58,250 bases of DNA from Pseudovirgaria hyperparasitica (GCF_010093815.1 NW_022985576.1:80466-138715); one strand, 5' to 3'. Shown: positions 38,101 to 50,990, counted from the first letter of the stretch. The notes: generated by a model not told the origin, from the letters alone. Program-made: numbers and translations.

Positions 38101-39200
38101 TATTCTAGTTTATTAATAGATTTAGAGATAAGAGGTAGTAGATAATAATTCTTTTATATAATATTATTTAGACTATAGTAGTTAGTATATAGATAGAGAC
38201 TTCTATTCTTCTTCTTTATAAAGAGAATTAGAGATCTAGCTAGAGATATACTAGATCTAATCTATTCTTATATAAGATTCTTTTTAATATATTCTTAAAG
38301 AACTTCTAGTTTAGATTCCAAAAGAGAGTAGATAGGTCTATATAAAGGTTATTAGCTATCTTAAAGATTAATAGTAAGATTAGTAGATTAGTATTAAGGT
38401 AATTTAGAGGAATTAATTACTAATATAATATATTAGTATATTTTATACTAATATAATATATTAGTATATTTTATACTAATATAATATATTAGTATATTTT
38501 ATACTAATATAGTAGGTTTTTATCTACTTTAATACTAAGCTTACTATTTTAGATAAGTAAAAGTATATAGATAGTAGAGATTATCTTCTTATAATCTTTC
38601 TAGAATTATTTATTATTAATAAGCTATACTAGTTTCTATTAAGGTAGGTTTATATACTAGCTAGCTATTTTCTTAATAAAATCTAGTTTCGGATTATATT
38701 TTTTAAGCTATAGTATATCTAGAATTATATTAAAGAAACTATCTACTATAATAAAGGTAGAGTAGTAGGGTTTCTATTTCCTTCTACTATTCTAGATACT
38801 ATATTAAGTAGTATAGATTCCGTATAACTTAATAGAACTATTAATACTATAGAATATAGTATCTATTAGAGCTTAGATATTAATATTAAGTTCTTAGACT
38901 TCTTAGATTAATATAATATTAGTAGCTAAACTACTATTAAGTATTATAGTCTAATATTATCTATAAGAGACCTTAATAGGTCTAGCCTATAGTTTAATAT
39001 ACTATTTAGCTAGTTATCTCTCTATTATAGTTATATCTATAAGTTATAAGGGTTTCTTATAGACTATTAGTTTTTTATATTCTATACTAGATAGTTAGAC
39101 GTAATATATTCTAGCTACTAGTACTTATAACATATAACTAATTAGTTAGTTATATTAGTACTTAGTAGTTTCTCTAAATAGTACTTAGATACTATATAGT
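35200..39200 (-). pseudogene. Pol of element D
   Basis: Minus-strand polyprotein with stops at Gln/Trp positions. The RT block near 38010 reads KYTIVSFRLTNIL and the catalytic box at 37881-37892 reads YLDN (second Asp lost). RNase H follows, then integrase near 36750-35500 (reads DFIINLPLSKI, and later QIDSQIEQQNQILKAYLY). The chromodomain-like C-terminus is near 35440-35340 (reads NYTKNKNI). A 28-bp tandem repeat (38419-38512) lies just before the RT domain. Confidence 0.87.
38419..38512. repeat. 28-bp tandem repeat, three copies and a part
   Basis: Units at 38419-38446, 38447-38474 and 38475-38502 are identical and begin ACTAATATAATATATTAGTA; a partial fourth follows. Each unit holds the small inverted repeat TAATATAATATATTA. 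It sits in pol of D between the protease and RT parts. Confidence 0.92.
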
Positions 39201-40491
39201 CTATCTTACTATAGGTATAGTAAGGAACTTTAGATTATTTATATAAGTTAGTTCTTATATCTTAATATATTAATTAGTAGAGAGATCCGTAATATAATTC
39301 TTATATTCTTAAGTTTAAAGAGTAGTAGTAACCTTATAATACTCTATAAGGTCTATTACTAAATTAGTTTTAATTAGATAATTTTATATTAGATTAGATT
39401 ATTAGAGAAAGTTATATACTAGTATAGTATTAGTTATTTATTATATACTAGTATTACTCTATAAGGTTTATAAGAGCTTAGAGATCTATAGAGATTATTA
39501 TTATAAGATTAAGATAGTTCTTTATATTTAGGGTAAGGAACCGTTTAAAGTTATTATATTATTAAATTATATAATCTTCTTTAACTTCTCTCTAGAGAGG
39601 CTAAAGGTATTAAAGAAGTTATAATAGTAACTAATTAATTTTATTATCGAGTCTCAAAGATATAGCTCTAGATCTATTTATATTATTTAGCTCTATTACT
39701 AAAATATTAGAGAAGAAATTTAGTAAATATATTCTAGTTATAGGTATTCTTAGAATATTAAATTTAGTATACTATCTAATATTCTAAAGGTATTAGATTA
39801 AGGTAGTTCTAGATAAATCTAATTTTATTACTATTATTTATAAATAGATAAAAGAATTAGCTATATTAGTAAGTCTATATATAGAAACTCTTTCTACTTT
39901 TACTATTAAAGTAAGATAGTTTCTTAGGTTAAGATAATTAAGATAGTAGTAGACTAGAATAGACCATTTTAGTTAGTATAGATCTATATAGATATAAATT
40001 AGTTCTTACTAGAACTAAAGTATATAATATAGCTTTAAGTCTTATAGTATATTCTTAAGCTTTATTAGATTTATATAGTTATTACTTAAGTTAAGTCTAA
40101 TACTATCTCTCTTTATATAGTCTAGTATATATATTATTATAGAGTATAGTTAACGTTAGATAGTTCTACTAAATTAACTTATTAATATTAATAGAGTCTA
40201 GTCTTATATTAAGGTTAGATCTAGTATAGTTTAAACTAGACTAAGATAGAGTATAATAGACTTTATCCTTATATTCTATAATATCTTCTATAGTTATATA
40301 GAATATTATATAAGTTATTTATATATTAGTCTATAAGATATACTTATTAGTAGAGATAGTTATAGATAGACTATTCTTCTTATTTAAGTTAGAAGAAGGT
40401 CTACTATAAGAGGCGGTACTATAAGTATTATAATAAGTAGTTAGAGCTATTTCTATAAACTACTATCGTGCTATATAAAGAGAAATTAAAA
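39200..40491 (-). pseudogene. Gag region of D
   Basis: Minus-strand region between the 5' LTR and pol. It includes coding-like stretches such as one reading NLNIRLDSININKLIQ near 40240-40190, typical in position for a chromovirus gag. No zinc knuckle could be placed. Confidence 0.6.
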
Positions 40492-40733
40492 TATAAGAAT
40501 TATAGATATAGAATAGTAGTCTAATAGACTATAGAGAGATTTAGAAATATATTTAAAAGGGTAGTCTACTCTTATAATAAGGTTAATTTCTAAAGAGTAG
40601 AAATTAAGTATATATAGTCTACTTATATAGTAGTCTTACTTAGTCTAGCTAACTTAATTCTAGATCTATCTATTATAGAACCGTACTAGACTATAGTAGT
40701 CTAGTTAAGTCTATTCTAGTATTTATCCTAATA
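40492..40733 (-). repeat. LTR of D (5' LTR)
   Basis: 242-bp partner of 32649-32890. Begins TATAAGAATT and ends CTAATA, followed by CTATA (TSD). Confidence 0.93.
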
Positions 40734-41714
40734 CTATAATAGATATATCTAGTAGATAAAGCGCTATAGAGTAAAGTTTACTCCTAAGAAATACTAACTT
40801 ATATACTTTATTAACTACTATAGAAGATAGACTACTAAGAAGAAAGAGTAATACTCTAAAATAGATACCTTTACTAAACCGCTAATATAAAGTATATATA
40901 TACTTAGTATTATAATTAATAATAAACTTAAATAGAGACCGTAGATTATATATACTATATCTAGAGCCCTTAATATAGAAGCTACTATATACTAGGTTAC
41001 GGCCTCTATATAGGGAACCGCCTAGAATAAGATATACTAGCTATATATTACTATAGTATAACCCGCCTTTATATAAGAACACGAGTACTAGTATATAGCC
41101 CTTATATAGACTAGACGAATAAAGATTAAGACTATATAGAACTATATACCCTATCTTATATCTAGTATAGTAAGCTATTTTTAGATATATTCCTTTAAAG
41201 AGAGAGGTTTACTCTTTAATAAGATAGATATAATAAAGTTACATCTATAACTTCTATATACTATAAGTACTCTTTAACCTTATAAGTATTTATTACTTCT
41301 CTTATATAATAGAAGGGGTCTATATAATACTTATAATCGATTCTTTAATAACTATATCTATTAATTAATATCTATAGAAGCCTATAAATATAAAGAAAAG
41401 CTAAATAGTTAAATATTAGTAATAGGGAGTGCGTATATATTAAAATAAGTAGAGAAATATCCTCCTTAAGTATATAAATATACTATATAATTAAGCTAGA
41501 GATATATATATAGAGCTATAGATACGGCCTTCTATATATACCTCCCCGGCCTATAGAGCTACTACTCTTAGTAGTATAATAGCCGTTATAGAAACTATAT
41601 AAAAAACACCTAAGAAAGCTATCTATAAAATAAAGGAAAAGGCTAATAATAAGTAGTTATTATAGATAAATATTAGTCTAGATTATTAGTTAAGGGTAGC
41701 CCTTAACTAATAAT
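40734..41714 (+). mobile_element. LINE A, piece 4: ORF2 C-terminal part and palindrome
   Basis: Resumes LINE A RT sequence after D (40739 onward matches LINE C from about 17030). Close similarity to LINE C fades after about 41160. The stretch 41165-41681 is about 290 bp shorter than its counterpart and hardly alignable, so the copy is divergent, recombined or deleted here. The palindrome at 41682-41714 is in the expected place after ORF2, but the 235-nt 3' UTR and (ATT)n tail that follow it in the other LINEs are missing. What follows is unrelated. Confidence 0.7.
41682..41714. repeat. 33-nt palindrome at the end of LINE A
   Basis: Centred on A41698, centre GGGTAGCCC, arms as elsewhere. Neither flank matches the flanks of the other 3' UTR copies. 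The LINE sequence ends exactly at its outer edge. Confidence 0.93.
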
Positions 41715-42827
41715 TAGATAGATTTAGATATCTATTCTTAGTCTTTAAGGTTCTAAGCTAGCTCTTTAAGAATTATATTACTTAATTTAGATAGAATAGA
41801 ATTATTATTATTAGAGATTCTATTAGACCACTCTTATCTATAGAAGTTCTCTATATTATTAGATAGTATAGTATTAGATAGGTATTTCTTAAAGTTAATA
41901 GACTACTTCTCGCCTCTAGCCTTATTAAACTCCTTCTAGAATAATCTATCCTTATAGACCTCTCTCTCTAGTTCTACTATCTTTATAAAAGTTTCTATAA
42001 ATACCTTAGTAGTATCTTTAAACCACGCGTTAGTCTTTTACTTTAACTTCTAAGATCTAGTATTAAGCTATATAGCGGCCTCCCTATATACTTTCTAGCT
42101 ATTCTATCTTTTCTAGCTAATAAGAGCATTACTTACTATATTAGAACTTAAGAGCTAGATAGTAGCTAGAAAGACATATAGAATAGCACTATACTTATTT
42201 AAGAAACTAGATAGAGATATAGACCCTAGCATTAGATTTCTATATACTACTATAAGCTACTTCTAAATATCTATTTCTAGTATCTCTATTATTATATAGT
42301 TAGAGCTAATAGAGATATACTATAGAAATATTATATATCTTACCCTCTTTACTAGCTCTAGAGCACTATATATTATAAGAGGGCTAGATATATAGACCTT
42401 AAGGGCCTTATAAGGTATAGATATAAATAGACTAAACCTCTACTTATCCTCTATATTATAGATCTTATTATTAATAGTAATAACTATACTATATCTATTA
42501 ACTTCTAGACAGAGCTTTATCTAGATCTACTATTCTTCTAGAAACTTATATAATTATAGAATAATAATAGTAAAGTTATCTTTTACTTATTATTAAAACT
42601 AATACTTTCTTAGATTATATTAGTACTATAATAGTTATTAGAGTTAAGTACTCTATTAATTAAGTTATCTAGATACTAGAATATAGTTCTATCTTCTAGT
42701 CTCTAGAACTTTATATAATATAGATATAAAATTAGATAATAGTTATAGTTAGATCTATAGACTATATAAGAAAGCTAGTATATAGAATATTAATAGACTA
42801 GCTACTAGATATAAGAGTAGTAGATAG
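41715..42827 (-). pseudogene. Unidentified minus-strand coding relic, C-terminal part
   Basis: One minus-strand frame reads as a coherent protein of about 350 codons from 42827 down to about 41740, with stops only at Gln/Trp-type positions (stretches such as FKDTTKVFIE and VELEREVYKDR). It is mixed hydrophobic and charged, with no domain I recognise. It ends near 41740 in consecutive stops. The upstream part probably lies beyond LINE E (from 48140), where a minus frame is also open across the TSD. It could be a degraded host gene or part of an unknown element. Confidence 0.5.
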
Positions 42828-42843
42828 TATATAGCTATCTATA
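42828..42843. repeat. 16-bp TSD of LINE E (left copy)
   Basis: TATATAGCTATCTATA at 42828-42843 and 48124-48139, directly flanking the tail and 5' end of LINE E. Confidence 0.93.
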
Positions 42844-43078
42844 ATAATAATAATAATATTATATAACTAGGTAGAGTAGTACTCTATAGGCCTATGCCTT
42901 CTCTAGTCTAAGCCACTATATAAGAAGAAACCCTATAGGGAAAAACTTCCTTATATCTATAACTATATCTCGTTAAACCTCTATTTCGTCTTAAGTATAT
43001 AGCTATAGAGTACGCCTATTAGCCTATAGCCTATATTACCGTTATTTTACCCTTAGGTAGCACGTGTAGGTGCGGAGG

Positions 43079-43109
43079 TTATTAGTTAAGGGCTGCCCTT
43101 AACTAATAA
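43079..43109. repeat. 31-nt palindrome, 3' UTR copy of LINE E
   Basis: Perfect: arm TTATTAGTTAAGGGC, centre T43094. Read on the element's own strand the centre is GGGCAGCCC, the same as in LINE 1. 235 nt from the 3' end. Confidence 0.95.
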
Positions 43110-43129
43110 TCGGGGTTCTCCCGGGGTTC

Positions 43130-46100
43130 TTCCGGTATATATTAGATTACTACCAGCGTATACCGGGTCTCTTCCGGTATATATTTCCGGGTCTACTAGT
43201 ACTAGAGGAGTAGTAGATATATAAGTATCTATCGGGAGACATCCTTAGGGTACTTATTAAGCTATTATACGATATCTAAAGTCTTTATAACGTAGATAAG
43301 CTATTACCGTTATATATAGAGGTTAGGGTATATAGCTAGATAGTGGCGTATTATACCTCTCCGGCCGCACGCCTTATACTATAGGGAGGTATCGGGAACG
43401 CCTCTCTTATAGATATAGTATAGAAGTCCTATGGCGCCCGTTCGGGCTTAGATAAGTATAGATACTTAGGCTTTCGTTAGCCCTTTATATATCTATTTAC
43501 TTAGTTCCTTCTATAGCCCTCGAATCTACTCTAGATACCTATTCTACTAGGAGGTCTAGTAGGTATAGAGTGCCTCTTTCTACTTATCTTAAGTCCATAA
43601 CTATATATTTTTTATAAGTTCTTAAAGGCTCTACTAGTCTAGGAGAGCGTCTAGATTATCTCGGACTTCTTATACTACTTAGCTAGAGTCGGCTTCTATT
43701 AAGTACCTATACCGTATTTAATTCTAGCCTATATATAGGAGTGCGCGGTAATATATACTAATTCATATACGTAGCGCGGCGAAAGTATATTCTACGTTTC
43801 CTATATATTCTTATACTTATTATTTAGTAAAGTATACTACTCTCTATATCTAGTAGAAGTTATATATACTTATAACGTCTATCTTACGTTATAGTAGTAC
43901 TATATTAGTAGCTTTATATACGCCTAATATAAGATAGAGTATACGGTTCTATATAGATTCGAGCTTTATTCGCCTAGTCTATATAAGGGCCGTGTACTAG
44001 TACTTATATCCGTACATAAAGGCGGGTCGTGCTATAGATATATATAGCTAGCGTGCCTTATCCTAGGCGGTTCCCTACGTGGAGACTATAATCTATTATA
44101 TAGCGGCTTCTACCCGGAGGGCCCTAGAGACGGTATATACTACTTATGGTCCCTATTTAAGCTTACTATCTAGTATAACTCTAAGCGCGCGTATGCTTTA
44201 TACTAGTAGTTTATTAAATACGTCGATTCGGGGGCGTCGTTCGCCTTCCCTAGTTATCTATTTCCCTTAATAATTAATAAAGTATATAAGCTAGTATTTC
44301 TCCGGGGCGAACTTTGCTCCGTAGCATTTTACCTACTAGAGGTATCTCTTATAGTTCTATTCTAGTCGTCTATACGTTCGGTTAGTATTATTATTAATAG
44401 CTAGGAGATATATATTATCGGCGTATCCGACTACCTCTATATACTTTATTCCTTAAAGAAGGTCTACTATAAAGAAGAGAAATAGAATCGGAGAGATGGT
44501 ACTCCCTTATAGAATGCTATATACCGTCTCTTTATATTCGCTCTAGTACCTAGAGATATATATCTAAGTTACTCTTCCTATAAGGAATAACTATATAAAG
44601 CGTATAATCCATTCTAGTATTCGTCTTATCCGGAGGTTATAAATAAGTCTTATATAGTTTACCTTATTAAACGCTCCGGCTATATCGAGGGAGAGGAGCG
44701 ATACTACCCGTCCCTATTTCTATATAGCCTAGACAACTTTAATAATATATTAGATAGCTATTATTAGGGAGCTATCTATCTTTACCTTCTAGTTCGGAGG
44801 AAGGAGATTATATTTCTATACCGCGGTACTTATCTTCTTCGCTATCATAGCCTCTAGTATCTTACCTAGGTAGAAGAGAAGGGCGATTAGTCTCCATCCC
44901 TTTAGGGAGTTAGAGCTCTTTCCTAGCTTCGGGAGTATAATAGTATAGATAACTCGGAAGCTCTAGGGGTGGTACCCCTACGTGACGCATGCTTAGAATA
45001 TACGAGTAATAAGTAGTAGAGTCGCTTTTATAGTACTTTTTAGGCATTAATTTAGAATTCCATCTGGTCTAGGTACTTTATCATTTAGGAGTATCTTAAT
45101 AATATTAAGTATATTCTCCTCCGTAACTTCTTCGGGGATATCTACCGTATATAGATATTCGGCGCTATGAACGTCTAATAGGTCTACTAGTTCCGGGAGA
45201 GGGAATATAGCCTCCTATAGGGCCTTAGTTTTCTTAAGGCCCATGGAGTATATTCTCCCCTAATATATTAGGGGAGGCATAAGTAGCGGGGGTGTTAGAG
45301 TATCTACGCCCTTAGCCTATTTCGCCATGCGCTATAGCCCTATTACGTATTATATTTATTAACTAGTAATTATATACTACTATTTACGCCTTTCGTTACG
45401 GAGGACTTTATCGCGTTATTATATCGCTTCCTTCTATTCTTTCTACGACTCGGGTATTCTCGTATAGTATACGCGTCTATATAGCCTTTAGGCGTCTTAT
45501 CTACTTTCCCGTACTTAAGGAATCCCCTTTACTTCCGGGGGCCGGTATATTTAGTATAGTACGTATTTATTTCTTATATTCTAGTATATTTATAGAAGTA
45601 TCTATACGGCCTAGTCTATGGCTAGGTCGTTAGATATATTAACTATAGAGGGATCTAGAATCGCCGATTCTAGGTCCTTTAGGTACTTTTTCTAGTTGGT
45701 GTCCTTCTATATCTATCATCCCCGTTATTCATTCGGGGTATATACGTTTATTACGGTTTCTATATATTCATGGTTAGAATCCGTCTATACCTGGCCTAGG
45801 CGGTAGTATTAGATCTAGTAACTAATATACTCCGTAGCGAAGGTAAGGTTAAGCGTGAACCCGTCTTCGTCCTATTTATATTTTTTCTATATAACTTATT
45901 CTATAGGTATAAGTAGGTATAGAAAGTCGTGGTAGCGGGTACGTAGTTCCCTTACTCTAAGTTCTTCCCTAACTATAGCTAGGCCTCCCTACTATTAGTG
46001 GTGGAGGTTAAAGTCTCCTAGAAGAATATGTTACCCTAGTTCCGTAGTACCCTCGAGTATCTTATCTAGTATAAGTACACGTTATTAGTTATATATATTA

Positions 46101-46700
46101 TATATATATAGGGGGCCTATATCTATTTATAGGTGTAGTATTATTCTAAGGTTATCGCGCTTAGTATATAACTATAATAAGAGTAGTATTAACCTATGAA
46201 TATGGAAGAGGACTCGTCTTTCTAGTCCTAGAGAGTATATAGTATGGTATCCGGGGTATATAGTTAGTTTACTCGTCTAGTAGTATTTATAGGGTTCCTA
46301 GATGGCGAGTATTATGGCCCCGGTCTCTTCAAGGAGCGTCGCCTAGTTCTCTCTTTTATATTATATATTTATCTATATAATTTAGAGTATATTCTAGTCC
46401 CTTATTAGGTACTAGGGAGTATATATATCTATATACTTATTCCTTAGAGGCGCGACTATCCTCGCGCGGTAGCGGCTTTAACTATACCTTTTAGTCGTCC
46501 TATCGTCTTCGGGATAGTCTACTATTCTATCTAACTACCTTCCGGAGGGGAGGTTAGGGGTATTATAAAGGAAGGGCTCATGGTAGGTATTATATTCTAT
46601 AACTATCTCGTGCCTCTTGCTTTTATCGTACGAATATATTCTATAACCTATTTACGTTTTATATACGTTAACGACCACGACGGGTGTTTTCTATCGTAGT
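43130..46700 (-). pseudogene. LINE E ORF2: endonuclease and reverse transcriptase
   Basis: Minus-strand ORF2. The endonuclease box GDFN is intact at 46007-46018 (reads LLGDFNLHH), while the later SDHE box near 45770 reads SNHE, losing a catalytic Asp. The RT box at 44414-44425 reads YADN instead of YADD. The rest is RIP-damaged with stops at Gln/Trp positions. The plus-strand open frame 44079-44270 is an antisense shadow. Limits are approximate. Confidence 0.9.
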
Positions 46701-47780
46701 TTAAATACTATACTATATCCCTATTTCTTAGTCCGTCTCCTCGCGGTTTATAAGGGCACTTCTAGATAGTATAGTCCCCACGGTACTATCCGCACTTAGT
46801 CTTCTATAAGTACCTTTATATAGTATATCTATACCCTTAATAGTTAAAGCACTATATTATTACCTATACTCTATTCTATGGCTCGGCTATAAGGAGCTCT
46901 CCTTCTATTAGGAATCCCTTCTATATAATATATTATACGAGGGCGGGGTCTCGGAGCTCTATAATTATAGTAGAGTGTTTTTTCGCCGTCGTCTTAATCG
47001 CCTATGGATTCTTCTACCACGCTTTTACGATCTTAATCCCTAGGTATTTTCGCGTGTTAGATTATTCTATACGCGTAATATCCTCCGCTCTAATAGCCTA
47101 TCCCTATACGGGTACTACGCGTACTATAATTAGGTATATAGCTACCCTAATAGACGCGCCGGGGAAGATACTACCTATTACGTTCGGATCTCGCGAGATG
47201 TTTTACTACGTAGTATTCGTTATAGTAGTAAGTACTACTCTACCTAGTATAACTTTAGTAGCCACGACGCTCGACTATATTCCTTTCTATTCGTTAATCT
47301 TATTTATAATTTCCTTTAGAGATGCCCGTTAGACCTATACTAGCGTATCCTTATTCTAGATTATAATACGTATACTATATACTCTATCTATAGTTCTAGT
47401 AGTCCTTAGTGCGGTGGCTCCGGGTATTACTATAATCTAAGCCTACGTATTAGGGCGCTTACCTTAGAATAGCTCTTTCTAGATTCTCCGTAGGCTGGCT
47501 TCTATTCGGTCGAGCCTACTACTAGGTTCCTCTTATAGTAACTTCCTTTCTTCCTCTATAATTCCTCTTAGGTTCCGGATAAGGTCCTAGAATATATAAA
47601 GAAGGGTCTTCTTTCCCTTCTCGGCGTCCCTCTCTACACGTATTACCTAGTATTTAAATTTATCTAGAAGGGTCTCCCCTCTCGGGGTCCCCTCGGTCTA
47701 GATTATCTATAGCGCTTTACACCCTTAGTTAGTTCCTATATTTTAGATAGGTATCTAGCTATCTATATTAATATCGCTAT
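46700..47780 (-). pseudogene. LINE E ORF1 relic
   Basis: Minus-strand counterpart of LINE C ORF1, between the endonuclease and the 5' UTR palindrome. The CCHC knuckle region is expected at its low-coordinate end (about 46700-46850), where several Tyr codons stand for Cys/His. The plus-strand open frame 47054-47332 is an antisense shadow of it. The start cannot be fixed. Confidence 0.7.
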
Positions 47781-47855
47781 ATGGCCGTTTCTACCGTACT
47801 AGTAGGGGTATATCTAGCGTATACCGGGGTATTACGATGCCTAAGGCCGCCATAG

Positions 47856-47886
47856 TTATTAGTTAAGGGTAGCCCTTAACTAATAA
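47856..47886. repeat. 31-nt palindrome, 5' UTR copy of LINE E
   Basis: Centred on A47871 (GGGTAGCCC on the plus strand). It ends 237 nt from the LINE 5' end at 48123. A run of GTAC units lies between it and the 5' end at about 48003-48016. Confidence 0.95.
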
Positions 47887-48139
47887 AAGGGGGTTAGCGT
47901 GTTAGCGTTTATTAGATATAGTCTATACTCATGTTATCGAAGAGTCTTTAAGCGTATATATATAGTATCTCTATACGTCGGTATCGTCGTATATTATATA
48001 CTATACGTACGTACGTGTGTCGGAGGTTATTATACTCGGTATACTCTATTATTTAATGTATGTAAATCGCTGTTTTGCCCCGAATTGACCAGTTTGGTCC
48101 GTTAGGGTGTAAGAAGTTTTTTTTATATAGCTATCTATA

Positions 48140-49900
48140 GTTTAACTTATTATTATATCTCTACTAGTAGTATTTATATATCTTAAACTCTAGTCTACTA
48201 AGTTTAAGAATACTTTTATTAAGAATAGTTATTTTAGACTTAAGAGGTTTAAATATTCCTATAATATTAATACTCTCTATCTTATTCTATTTTATAAGAT
48301 ACTAATCTTCTAACCTCTTATTTTATTTCTAGATAAGAAATATAATACTATTAAGTATCTTCTATATATCTATAACTAGTTTAGATATATTAGAGATATA
48401 AAAGTAATAGACCTCTAATATCTCTATAGAGTATAGTAGCTAGGTATATTTAGTAAACTATATATAATATCTATTATCTACTTTAAGGGCTCTAATATTA
48501 TCTCTAAAGTTAAATACTTTCTTAAGTCTTACTACTAGATTTATATAGAATATTCTAATTAATATCTTATTTTTTCTAGCTATATTCTAATAATACTTAA
48601 AATAGACTCTATAAGGGATAGCTCTATTAACTATCTATTCTTTCTATTTAACTAGTAGAGCTATATCTTTAACTACTATAAAGTTCTTCTTTAAGAACGC
48701 TACTACTTTAGATATCTTTATTACTAAGGGTATATACTTATAATACTTAGAATCTTCTTCCTTCTTTTCTTCTACTACTATTAGAGTTATCTTAGACTAT
48801 AAGACTCTAGTAACTAATCGCTACTATAAGTATATTTTTAGTAGATATTAAGGGTCTACTAGAAAGATATATCTATAAGTAGACTTTATTAAAGAAGTTA
48901 TAATAGATACTAAAGAAGTCTAAGTATAAGTAGACGGTAAATATATCTCTATAGTAGATAGATAGTATATTTCTAATCTAGAAGGTATACCTTAAGAGAG
49001 TAATTTTACTATAGATATTACTTATACTTACTTTAGTAATAGTAGCTCTAGAGATAGAGATAATATACTTATCTTCTTAATCTATAAGAACTACTCTATA
49101 GATCTATAGACTATTCTACTAACTTAAGAGTACTAGTTAATAGAAATAATAAGTTCTATTCTATTATAGAATATTAATTTATTTTATTAACTAGAGTAGT
49201 CTTAGAGCTATTAAAGAGAGGGTTCTCTTATATTACTATCTCTAGCTATAATAGTATTAATATTAGAACTCTAGAGATATACTTTAATTTCTTATTCTTT
49301 CTATTCTTAACTAATTTAAGACTATAAAGATATATTTAACTAGTCCCTTACTTATATCTATTACTATATTTATAAGAGTACTACCAGCTTTTCTATAAAG
49401 TTCTATATCTACTATAATAGTCTAAGAGTAGATTAGAGTAACTAGCCTTCTATATTAGAGAGGTCTTTTTACTAGTTCTATAGAATTATATTTTTAGTCT
49501 TTAGAATATATAAGTTAGTATCTCTTTCTTAATAAATTATCTTATAGACTTCTTTTAGAATAGAGGATTTAATCTTAACTTTACTATATTCTATTATAGC
49601 TTCTATCTTCTAGAATATATTAACTATACTACTTAAAAGTTATTCTATAAGACTAGTAGTATAATAAAGATTATTAAATATATCTAGAATATAATTATAG
49701 TATTTCTATAGATCTTAAATAGTAAGAATATAGTTAATAGTAGAGGTATTTACTTCTATAATATCTACTAGTAGATCTTAAGAAATAGTAGATAGTCTTA
49801 AGACTATAAGGGTAGTTAAAGGCCCTACTTTAGTACTTATAACCCTTAACTATAATTATATCTATCTTATCTAAACTTATTAATCTTATAATTCTTTATA
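48140..49900 (-). pseudogene. Unidentified minus-strand coding relic
   Basis: From about 49870 down to 48150 the minus strand shows long stretches with stops only at Gln/Trp-type positions. Examples read LVKRPLQYRRLVTLIYS (Q for a TAA) and IVDIELYRKAG near 49500-49380, and IFKPLKSKITILNKSILKLS near 48260. The plus strand is also open in parts (about 48800-49100), so the strand call is moderate. The frame at 48150 appears to continue into 42827 once LINE E is removed. No family is recognised. CpG is almost absent, so it is among the oldest sequence in the window. Confidence 0.42.
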
Positions 49901-49949
49901 AGTAGATATCTTCTTTTTTAGTAGAGCTATTACTATTATTAGTTTCTAT

Positions 49950-50990
49950 AAGAAAATATAGAGATATAAGAGAGAGTTAGTATAGAGAGAGTATTAGAGA
50001 GATTAAGAAGATATAAAGAGAAGAGAGTTCTATACTTCTTATATACCTTATTCTATACTTTATTAAATACTAGGTATATAATAAATTTTATAAATAGACC
50101 TTTATTAATAGCTATATATCTATATATATATTAAATCTATAAATAAGTATATACTAGATATATAGAAAATCTATAAATAAATATATACTAGGCGCTTAGT
50201 AAAATCTATAAATAGATAGACGCTAGGTATATCTCTATCTCTTTATTATAAGGTTTTCTATAAATATCTTTTTTTTATTAACTTTCTTTTTCTTTTCTTC
50301 TTTTCTTTATTAGTTTTAATAGAGTTCTATATAAGTATAGTATAAAGTAAGCTTTTATAGAAAGACTTTAAATTTATATATATCTCTTTTTATATCTTCT
50401 TTACTTTAATAGTAATATTTATTATTTTACTATAATAATAAAGCTTATCTTTACTATAATAGTAGAGTTTATCTTTATAGATAAATAGATATAGAGTATA
50501 TAGAGAATCTATAAATAAAGATATTCTAGATATATAGTAAAATCTATAAATTAATAGATACTAAGTATATCTTTATTCTTATAAGACTTTCTATAAGTAT
50601 CTTCTTTCTCTAGACTTTCTTCTTCTATTCTTTTTCTTATTAGTTTTCTATAGAATTATTAGAGTCTTTAATAGATAGACTTTAATTATATAACTAGCTT
50701 ATATATAGCGGGTAGACTATAAATATACCCTTACTTATATTTTTCTTTACGTCTTTCTTAGTTTAATACTTATATTTTTCTTTATATCTTTCTTTATTTA
50801 ATAATAAGACTTATTATTTCTTAGTAATAATAGAGTTTATTACCTCTTTTTAATAATAGAGCTTATTATTATAAGACTACTTCTTAAAAGTATCTTCTTT
50901 CTCTCTTTAAAAAAAACTTCTATTCTCTAGAAGAAGATATTAGTCTTAGAAAAGTATATATACTTCTTTCTATTAAAGTTTTATAAAGTA
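49950..50990. repeat. A+T-rich non-coding stretch with a dispersed short motif
   Basis: No coding-like frame on either strand. The motif AAATCTATAAAT recurs at 50133, 50167 and 50202 (spacing 34-35 bp) and again in variant form near 50506 and 50540. Pyrimidine-rich blocks with CTTTCTTTTTCTT-like runs alternate with it. It probably separates two coding relics (48.1-49.9 and 51.0-55.0 kb). Confidence 0.6.

Larger units (their letters stand above)
32649..40733 (-). mobile_element. Ty3/gypsy retrotransposon D, full length
   Basis: 8.1-kb element on the minus strand with 242-bp LTRs and a CTATA duplication (32644-32648 and 40734-40738), inserted in LINE A ORF2. Reading from the right: LTR, gag about 40480-39200, protease/RT/RNase H about 39150-36900, integrase about 36750-35500, chromodomain-like end near 35440-35340. 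Then about 2.3 kb of extra sequence, a purine-rich tract and the left LTR. CpG is almost absent. The element shows chromovirus-type pol like 1-2807. Confidence 0.92.
42844..48123 (-). mobile_element. LINE E: full-length Tad1-like LINE, minus strand
   Basis: 5.28 kb with a 16-bp TSD, (ATT)n tail in reverse complement at 42844-42858, palindromes at 43079-43109 and 47856-47886, and 5' end at 48123 (A run on the minus strand, then CTTCTTACACCC). CpG is retained, so it is a young insertion in an old CpG-poor segment. It is closely related to LINE F. Confidence 0.94.

Noticed and set aside
44079-44270. Plus-strand open frame of 63 codons
   Set aside because: Antisense to LINE E ORF2.
47899-48105. 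Plus-strand open frame of 68 codons
   Set aside because: Antisense to the LINE E 5' UTR; no similarity to a known protein seen.
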